Part shown: positions 56,541-64,000 of the stretch, one piece after another
How the letters are laid out: each line of letters begins with the position of its first letter
How positions within the stretch are numbered: position 1 is the stretch's first letter
From: Malachius bipustulatus
Lineage: Eukaryota; Arthropoda; Insecta; Coleoptera; Melyridae
Assembly: GCA_910589415.1 (NCBI GenBank)
Contig: OU342639.1
Coordinates: 32,310,268-32,374,267, forward strand
Length of the DNA: 64,000 nt
Reading direction: 5' to 3'
Made by a program: the position numbers and the translations under genes
The notes under the pieces: generated by a model
The model's input: the letters and a program-made list of their open reading frames with translations, nothing else
Databases searched by the model: none
Told to the model about the DNA's origin: nothing

Positions 56541-59180
56541 TTGTTGATAATAATAATAATAAATCTCTTTATTGTACCATTAAATTCAACAATCATTGAT
56601 TAGTACAATAGCGTTGTAAGCGATGATAATAATTCACAAACAAAGAACAAACCGCAGTAGTACACATAAATTCGCCTGCGTAATCAAAAGGTCATACGCA
56701 AGCGATTGGCATTATAACACATTGATCACAATCACAAATGCATCAGAGAAAATTGAGAAGAACAAATAAAGGAAAATTTCCAGAATCCAATGCTAGTCAT
56801 TGTATACACTACATTGTCGTTTACAAATTATACATATCCTAGTGACAAGGTGCTAGGTTAATGAATCAATAAGGGTGTGGAGGGGGGGGAGAAGAAGACA
56901 GAATATCCATGGTAGAATAGGGTTCCAGGTCTGTGAGATAACTTCGGAGATGTGCCTTGAACTGAGAGAATCCAAAGGTTGCGGGGTCTATCCTGAAGTG
57001 ATTAAGAAATTTTATGGCCGTGTACGTGAATGTCCTTTCGGTGGAAGTGAGATGGTGAGTTGGTAGTTTGAAAAGATTAAGCCTGGTCTGATAATGGTGT
57101 GTGAATCGGAAACGATCAAGTTTGGCTTGATGTTTGTAAATCAGTTTGAGAAGAGAGAAGACATAAACAGCAGGCAACGTGAGGAGACCGAGACGCCTGA
57201 AGTGACCCCTACAGGACTGATCTATGGACAAGCCTGCCAGTATCCTGATAGCTCTCTTCTGCAGAAGAAAAACTCTGCGTAAAGAACTCTGTGATCCGCC
57301 CCATACGGCCAGGCCATAAGAGATGTGACTGTAAAAATGTCCGTAGTATGCGGAGAGAAGAACGTCATGAGACACAGTATGTTGGAGTTGTTTCAGAAGG
57401 AAGCAGGAGCTAGCAAGGCGTCGGCACAAGTGGTCAGTGTGAGTCAGCCAGTTCAAGTTTTGATCGATGTAAAAGCCCAACAATTTCACAACCCGCGTAG
57501 GAGAGATCTCAGTACTAACGGTTGGGATGGGCGGTAAAGGAGGAAGGCGAGAACGGCAAGAATGGAAGTCAATCAACTCGGTTTTTGTTAAATTCAGTCT
57601 AAGTTTATTTTCTCTAAGCCATAAAGATGCTGCTTCCAATGGAAGTTTAGTTGATTTTATTATTTCAGTGAGGTCGTTTGTTTTCAACCTGATGAGGATG
57701 GTTGTATCGTCTGCATAATTAACACATAGAGAGGTGGGGGAAGAAATTGAGGAGCCCAAATCGTTAATGAAAATAAGGAAAAGAAGCGGGCCGAGTACGC
57801 TACCCTGGGGTACTCCTGAGAAGATTGGAGCAAAGTGGGATCTCACAAATCGACCATCAGACGCAGGGAGCTGTACCGCCTGGGTTCTTTCCCGTAAGTA
57901 GCTGGTAAACCACTTTAGGGGCAATCCGCGAACACCAATGCTCTCCAGCTTCCGAAGCAGGCATTCGTGGCACACACTATCGAAAGCCTTGGAAAGGTCC
58001 AGAAGCCATCCAGCCGTTCGCATGCCCTCCTCCATGCCCTCAGAGATGTACTCAGTAAGTTGTATTAGAGCCGTCTCAGTTGATCTGTTCCTCAGGAAAC
58101 CATGTTGGGAGCGGGAAAGAGTCTCGGTCTTATTTAAGAAGTCAAGAAGACGCGAGGAGACGAGGGATTCGAGAATTTTATCAAACACGGATAGTAAGCT
58201 GATTGGTCTGTAGTTGTCTGGGTCTTTGACGTCGCCCTTCTTGTAAATGGGTTTAACCACGGCTGTCTTGAGTTTATCGGGGAATACGCCGGTCTCAAAG
58301 GAGTTGTTATAAATTTCCGATAAGGGTTGCGCAAGTTCAGATATACAATACTTCGCAATGAAGGAAGGAATCTCGTCTAGACCTGACGACTTTTTGTTTT
58401 TAAATCTGGATGCTAGCCTTATAATTTCGCCAGTTGATGTAGGGTACAACATGAAAGATGACGAAGAGACGACAACAGGCACAGTGGATCCGTGAGTGTG
58501 GCTGACGGTGGGAGAGTTGTTTGAAAGAAATACGCTGTTGAGTATCTCAGCAATTTCTCCAGGATCCGTCTTGACTGAGTTTTGACAATTAAGTTTCTCG
58601 ATCTTCCGAGACTTGCTTGCCGACTGACAATGTTTGTTTATGAGAGACCATCCAGATTTAATTGGATTTTCGGATTCGCTGATATATATGTCATTGCGAC
58701 GTCTGGTCTCGCGTCTCACCAAATACCCGAACTTTCGCTTAAGGCTGGCTAACTGGCACTTGAACTGCTCGTTGGATGTATTTTTCAGTTCATTTAGGAA
58801 ATTTATTCTGTCATAAAGTTGACGTATTTCTGGGGTAAGCCATCGAGGTCTGGTAAGCCCAGAATCACGAATTCGTGATTTTCTGAGAGGAAAATACCAG
58901 TCAAAATAATAAGAGAGAGTGTTAGCGAAGCAGGAGTATTTGGAATTGGTATCGGGGGCATCCAGAAGATCCTGCCAGTCAACGTTTAGCAGCTCGTTTT
59001 GAAACTGAGCGAGGAGCAGGGGGTCATTTATGTCCCTCTTCCATCTCACCACGGGATTATTGCCGCTTCCGTGGGCACCGGCCGAGTCCGGAAGTCGAAG
59101 CGTAGCATGAAGTGCGTGGTGGTCAGAAATAAACGTAGGTATTGTGTTGCTGCAGAATAGTCTTAGTACTCCTTAGTACT
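56541..59180 (-). mobile_element. 5'-truncated non-LTR retrotransposon (CR1/Jockey-like LINE)
   Basis: On the minus strand the element runs from a broken endonuclease end near 59175, through a long reverse-transcriptase frame, to a ~320-bp 3' UTR. It finishes AATAAAGAG then a (TTA)n tail (plus 56545-56575). The 5' limit lies among repeated CTTAGTACT units at 59160-59185. The retained endonuclease end carries ISDHHALHATL, the SDH motif of the EEP endonuclease that nicks target DNA. No clear target-site duplication was found. Confidence 0.85.
56866..59172 (-). CDS. LINE ORF2 fragment: endonuclease C-terminus plus complete reverse transcriptase
   Basis: An open frame of 768 codons plus stop, 5'-truncated, so its first ~40 codons are the end of the endonuclease (SDHHAL motif). 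Reverse-transcriptase blocks appear in order: KPIYKKGDVKDPDNYRPISL, then SQHGFLRNRSTETAL, then WLLDLSKAFDSVCHE, then GVPQGSVLGPLLFLIFINDL, then the catalytic NYADDTTIL. Downstream is the usual thumb and C-terminal region with HSHISYGLAVWGG and LLQKRAIRILAG. The enzyme would copy its own RNA at a nicked chromosomal site. No stop or frameshift interrupts the domain, implying a fairly recent insertion. Without the first part of the endonuclease and ORF1 it is not autonomous. The exact clade (CR1, Jockey or a relative) cannot be settled by eye. Confidence 0.88.
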   Translation of the reverse strand, partial: GVLRLFCSNTIPTFISDHHALHATLRLPDSAGAHGSGNNPVVRWKRDINDPLLLAQFQNELLNVDWQDLLDAPDTNSKYSCFANTLSYYFDWYFPLRKSRIRDSGLTRPRWLTPEIRQLYDRINFLNELKNTSNEQFKCQLASLKRKFGYLVRRETRRRNDIYISESENPIKSGWSLINKHCQSASKSRKIEKLNCQNSVKTDPGEIAEILNSVFLSNNSPTVSHTHGSTVPVVVSSSSFMLYPTSTGEIIRLASRFKNKKSSGLDEIPSFIAKYCISELAQPLSEIYNNSFETGVFPDKLKTAVVKPIYKKGDVKDPDNYRPISLLSVFDKILESLVSSRLLDFLNKTETLSRSQHGFLRNRSTETALIQLTEYISEGMEEGMRTAGWLLDLSKAFDSVCHECLLRKLESIGVRGLPLKWFTSYLRERTQAVQLPASDGRFVRSHFAPIFSGVPQGSVLGPLLFLIFINDLGSSISSPTSLCVNYADDTTILIRLKTNDLTEIIKSTKLPLEAASLWLRENKLRLNLTKTELIDFHSCRSRLPPLPPIPTVSTEISPTRVVKLLGFYIDQNLNWLTHTDHLCRRLASSCFLLKQLQHTVSHDVLLSAYYGHFYSHISYGLAVWGGSQSSLRRVFLLQKRAIRILAGLSIDQSCRGHFRRLGLLTLPAVYVFSLLKLIYKHQAKLDRFRFTHHYQTRLNLFKLPTHHLTSTERTFTYTAIKFLNHFRIDPATFGFSQFKAHLRSYLTDLEPYSTMDILSSSPPPPHPY

Positions 59181-59204
59181 CTTAGTATAACTACTTATCA
59201 TAAC

Positions 59205-60510
59205 ATTTCGGACCTTTTTCAGGAAATTTTCTGTAAAAAAGTTTGTTTTTTCAGTTTATAAAGTCCGTGGCCGAAAGCGTGGCTGGCCATTATTATGAAT
59301 TTTTTGAATTTTTGAGAAAAATCACAGCTAAAATGATATTTTTCAGTGTACTAAGTCGTGGCCGAAAGCGTGGCTTGCCATTGTTATAAAATTTTGGGCT
59401 TCTTTCAGCAAGATTTCTGTCAGAATTTTTTTTTCAGTTTCTGAGGTCCGTGGCCAAAAGCGTGACTGGTCATTATTATAAATTGTCGGACTATTTGAGC
59501 AAAATTACAGCGAAAATTACATTTTTCAATTTATAGTCGTACCCGAAAGTGAGGTTGGCCAATGTTAAAATTTCGGGCTTCTTTCGTCAAGATTTCTGTC
59601 AGTATTTTTTTTTCAGTTTCTCAAGTCCGTGGCTGGCCATTATTATATTTTTTTTACTTTTTTGAGCAAAATTACAGCAAAAATTTCATTTTTCAGTTTA
59701 TTAAGTCTTGCATGACCGAAAGCGAGGTTCGCCATTATTTTAAAATTTCGGGCTTACTTTCGGAAAGCTTTTTGCCATCAGTAGGTACTTTTTTTCAGTT
59801 TTTTAAGTCCATGGCCATTTTTGAACTTTTTTGAGCAAAATTACAGCAAAAATTACATTTTTCAGTTTATTAAGTCGTGGCCGTAAACGTGGCTGGCACT
59901 TATTATGAACTTTTGGGACTTTTTTGGGCAAAATTCCAGCAAAAATTACATTTTTCAATTCATTAAATCGTGGCCGAAAGCAAGGTTGGCCATTATTTTA
60001 ATATTTCGGGCTTCTTTCGGCAAGATTTCTGCCAGTATTTTTTTTTCAGTTTCATAAGTTCGTGGCCGAAAGCGCGTCTGGCCAATATTACGAATTTTCT
60101 TGACTTTTTTGAGCAAAATTACAGCAAAAATTATTTTTTTAGTTTCTTAAGTCGTGACCGAAAGTGTGGCTGGTCGTTATTGTAAAATGTCGTACTTTTT
60201 TTTACAAAATTTCAGCTTAAATGATTTTTTTAGATTATTAAGCCCGTGGCTGGGTCATCATGATGATTTTTTGAGCGAAATTCAGTAAAAAGGACTTTTT
60301 CAGTTTGTTAAGTTCGTGATCGAAAGCGTAGAATTTTTATTAAAGAATATTTCAGCAAAAATTATTTTTCGAAATTGGAAGAAAGCGTGGCTGGTTGTGG
60401 CGTTTCAGTTACGTTTTTTTTTTTCAGTTTACGATAATTTTATAGCAAATCAAATATTTTTGAATAACACCGTAAATAACGAAAAAAAAAAGCTGGCCGA
60501 AGCGTGGCTT
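59205..60510 (+). repeat. ~90-bp satellite array, ~14 units, alternating A/B types
   Basis: The motif GTGGCCGAAAGCGTGGCTGG recurs with variation near 59264, 59348, 59447, 59533, 59625, 59705, 59805, 59878, 59966, 60059, 60152, 60243, 60313 and 60385, about every 80-100 bp. The sequence between motifs mostly alternates. Type A carries TTTTTGAGCAAAATTACAGC and type B carries GGGCTTCTTTC(A/G)GCAAGATT, giving a higher-order period of ~180 bp. The short frames in the array are by-products of the repeat. Confidence 0.8.
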
Positions 60511-60560
60511 ATAACTTGACTTGGGTTAAATGCTCGAATTACTTGAAACTTGAATTGCCT

Positions 60561-63500
60561 CCTTCCTGCCTTGCCTGGCCGATCACGAGTCACGATCACG
60601 ATCACTGTGACTAAACTAGCTGTTATAATACCTATATGATTGTGTTATGTACCTAAAGTATATAACCCAACTCGGGGCGACTCGCTTTAGCTTTAGCTTT
60701 GCCGGCGCTGAGTTTCCTACTACGAGTATATTTATTCAAGTTTTATCGTCTGAGATAGAAACGACGGGCCAATTCTGTGCTGCGGTGTTCGGTTTTTACG
60801 TACCAGTCATCAGAGTTCTAAGCTATTTTGTGATTAATTACAGCGCCGGCCTTGTTTTTTTATAACAGGTAGGTAATTATTTTCACTAACATATTATTAT
60901 AATAGGTACCTATCTTTCTATCTAATATTTTCATTTTTATCGCGTTTTGTTGTTACAGTTTCGGTTTCCCGATCATATGTTATAGATACCGGTTTTTCTA
61001 GATTAATTAGTCAGACAGCTAAAAAAAAAATTTTTCTTTTAGTTTTTATTGCAATTAATAATTGCTATGGTAAACAGTGAAGCAGGTATCCATGGTAACT
61101 CATTGAAATAAAGCCTGACAATTTCCTTATGGATAAACGTTCAGTTATTCAGCGTACCTATACCTAATCGTGCCTATATATGTAGGTAGGTATAAAGACT
61201 AAATATTCTCACGGTTCATATTTTTATAAAAAAAATTGTTACTAAACTTAATTAATTAATCATAGAATGGAGATTATAATTCGACTATTATTTTCTAATA
61301 GAATTAATATACGAAGTCTATTTCGAGACTTTTAATTTCAATTTGAGACAAAATTTTCGTTTAATGCTTATTATTTCAGGTTCCTGAGATGTACCTAATT
61401 ATCAATTATTTATTTTTGCAGTGGTTAATGTTATACCGCTGGCGCTATCAAATATTTCTTAATATTACAATCTAAACATAAATCAGGTACTTAATTTTAA
61501 TATTTTATCATTTTATCATTATTATTTAATATCCCTTGAAAGGGAAAAATACAATATTGAGGTCACCTCGACCATCAAATGAGCATCGATCCTGAATATC
61601 CTGACCTCTAGATTAATATAGGTCTCCTAAAATCTTCTACCCTCGATTTATTTACATAGAGGGTTAGATAGAACTATCTAGAGGGCTATTAGGTATATAT
61701 AGGGTTTCCATCACTTTATGTCTATATACTTACAAGATGAAGGTTAATTTTGAAGATAAAAAATTGAAACTTTCAGGATGACCATAGAGAGTGGCATAAT
61801 CAGATTACCTAATTAATTTTTATTTTTTAGTTCGAGCACCAGCGGTAAAAAAACTGTGATTTGGTGGTAAAAGTAGCAAAAAAAATTGATTTTTCTTCAA
61901 TAATTTGGCAGAAATCGATTAATAAAATCAAAATCGCTGAAAATAAATATCAAAAACTAATTACTAGGCTTTAATTAAATAGAATACATAAAATATGGAA
62001 ATGACAGGTAGTATGATTGATGTATGGTTGTAATAAAAGTGACCAATAATCTGAATAGTAAATTCTAAGTCAACAGTCATAAGAATGCCCGTTCGAGTTC
62101 AATATGGCATACTACAATAAGCTACTCTCTTCAAATTATTGTCACCTTTATTATTACTTACCATAATATCAACCATTTTTAGTACTCAATGAAAAATCGC
62201 TGCAAATTTTTGAATTAACCTCAAAAAACTCATAATGTCGAAATTTTTATTTTTTATCGAAAATAATTTGTTTGTGACGATATTTTACTGAAACTTGGTC
62301 TTGAGGCCTAAAAAGAGATAGTTTTTTTTTTTAAAGCCGCGCGTCAATAGTTTTTATCTAAATTAATTTTTTCGCAAGCTGCGATAGTCAATTTTTCCTT
62401 ATTATGGCGGCCTTATTGTTTTTTCATCTCATTCGGCAGTAAAAAAATCAATTCGACAAAAAATTAAAAATATTATTTTCACAGAATGTCACAAAACAGC
62501 GTAAGATAATCATTTTGACGTCATTATATCAATCTTCATGAAAAACCGATACGGTTGAGATAAAAAATTGACGCTTTTTTGAAAAAGCTAATCTATTATG
62601 ATTCAAAACCAAATTTTTGTAAAATATCTTCATAAACGAATTATATTAATATCAAAAAGAAAAATTTCAGGCTTTTTGAGCTTTTTGGCCATTATCCGGC
62701 CACTTATATCTCTAATTTAACCGATTTCGTATCTCTTATTATCGTTTCCAAGATCCCTGTGTACTGCTACTGCCATTTAAATTGTCAAAAATACACTTTC
62801 AATTAACCAGAAAATTTTGAAGTAGTATCCGGAAAATACCGAAAACTAATAATTTGATTTTTTTGTATTATTGGAAAGCACGATTTAAGGCTTCATTAAG
62901 AACATTTTGACAATTTAATATTTTTCACTTATTTGGTAGATAAACAAAGCAGAAAATATTGTTTTTCATCTCATTCTTGAGAAATGCTATTTTTTACACT
63001 ACTTTTAATAAATTCGAAAAAATATAAAATCGGGGATCATTGCCAAACTTTAGGATATTATTCTTCAGTCAATTTTGAGGTAAAAAAACCTTGAAGGAAT
63101 AGGATCCTAAATTGCCTAGTAAAATAAAAATAAAAAATGTTTTCTTTAATTTCAGTATTTTCTTAGCAAAGCCATTTTTTATCTCAAAATTGACTGAGGT
63201 TTAGTAACGTATTTAATTAATTAAGAGAGGCTTTCTTTTATGCAAAACATCCCCTTCAAATTAATGAGTACGTTTTGACGCCATATAAACGTCATTTGGT
63301 GGAAAAAAATCAGAAAGAGAAGAATAATTTTATGTAATTGAATTTAATTGATTTCTTTGATTATTTTAATACCGAATAACAATCTACATGAAAAAAAAAA
63401 CTATACAGTTGTCATTAAAAAAGTTGACTATCGCACCTAAGACGCCATTTTGAAAAAGTTAATCCGTTATTCCCTAAAACCAAATTTCTGTCTGCATTTA

Positions 63501-64000
63501 ATCATAAACAAATTATATTGATATCTTTTTTGAGTTTTACTACTGCCATTTTAACTGTCAAAAATACGCTTTCGAAAATCTGAAATACCTGGAAAATACC
63601 GAAAACTCATAATTTGATTTTTTGTAATATTGGAAAGTACGATTTCACGAATTATTGCTGAGTCAGATCTCATCTATCTCCTATTGATTTGAAAAGATAA
63701 AGAAAACTTTTTTATGCTAATGTATTTCATAATGAATCTTACCACGGTTGAATGAACAATAAAATTAAAAAGTAATTGACGGTATTATGTAACACTACAC
63801 TTCATGTCAAATTAAAAAAAAAATATGGAAAATGTGTAAACTAATTTTCAATGATAGAACGTACAAGAGTAGTAGATTTTACAAATTTTAAAGAACCAGC
63901 GCCTTTTTAAATCTTTTTCAATTTTTCATTTTCTCTTATTGTTTCGAAAATTTTTGCAAAATGTAAAAACTGTATTTAATAATTTCATGGAAATTACCAA
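60561..64000. other. AT-rich region with a diverged internal duplication, no gene seen
   Basis: Stretches at about 62510-62890 and 63360-63660 are related. Both have GAAAAAG(C/T)TAATC, AAACCAAATTT, GAATTATATT-like, then GGAAAATACCGAAAACT and AATTTGATTTTTT...ATTGGAAAG. No long frame and no RNA gene is recognised. Short GTAGGTACC motifs are common. Confidence 0.5.

Noticed and set aside
59562..60519. Several short frames rich in Phe in the satellite
   Set aside because: They follow the repeat period and have no domain; by-products of the array.

Overview
This is a window of AT-rich animal nuclear DNA, almost certainly from an insect. The genes carry short GT-AG introns, two encode axonemal dynein motors, and the intergenic and intronic DNA is full of insect-type mobile elements: a hAT element, Ty3/gypsy gag debris, a non-LTR retrotransposon and foldback MITEs. 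I cannot fix the order from sequence alone.

Layout. (1) 28-1544, plus: the last six exons of a Rad21/Rec8-type kleisin (cohesin subunit), whose 5' end lies outside the window. (2) 3222-5507, plus: a complete four-exon adenylate kinase of the AK3 (mitochondrial GTP:AMP phosphotransferase) type, 223 aa. (3) 5508-15867: a 10 kb repeat-rich gap. It holds foldback elements, tandemly duplicated AT-rich repeats, a complete but internally deleted hAT element with an 8-bp target duplication, and a textbook hammerhead self-cleaving ribozyme (12641-12704, with an extended outer stem). (4) 15868-39611, plus: a complete 44-exon outer-arm axonemal dynein heavy chain of the DNAH9/11/17 group. My exon joins give one open frame of 4468 aa. 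(5) 40552-54764, minus: a second, convergent dynein heavy chain, an inner-arm single-headed type of the DNAH3/7/12 group. It has only three exons and 3811 aa, two of the exons being 4.5 and 6.7 kb. (6) 54765-64000: no host gene seen. It holds a GC-rich imperfect repeat, a 5'-truncated non-LTR retrotransposon with a long intact reverse-transcriptase frame, a ~90-bp tandem satellite arranged as alternating A/B units, and AT-rich duplicated DNA.

How the genes relate. The two dynein genes encode motors of the same organelle, the cilium or sperm axoneme, and converge with 940 bp between their stop codons. The outer-arm gene is intron-rich and conserved; the inner-arm gene is intron-poor and diverged in several AAA loops. 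The adenylate kinase and kleisin have no evident functional link to them.

The strongest items for follow-up are the hammerhead ribozyme, the intron-poor dynein, a conserved dynein intron whose donor reads GG instead of GT, and the higher-order satellite with an inverted copy of its edge on the far side of the retrotransposon. Exon boundaries were placed by hand from splice signals, reading frame and family conservation, with no transcript data.
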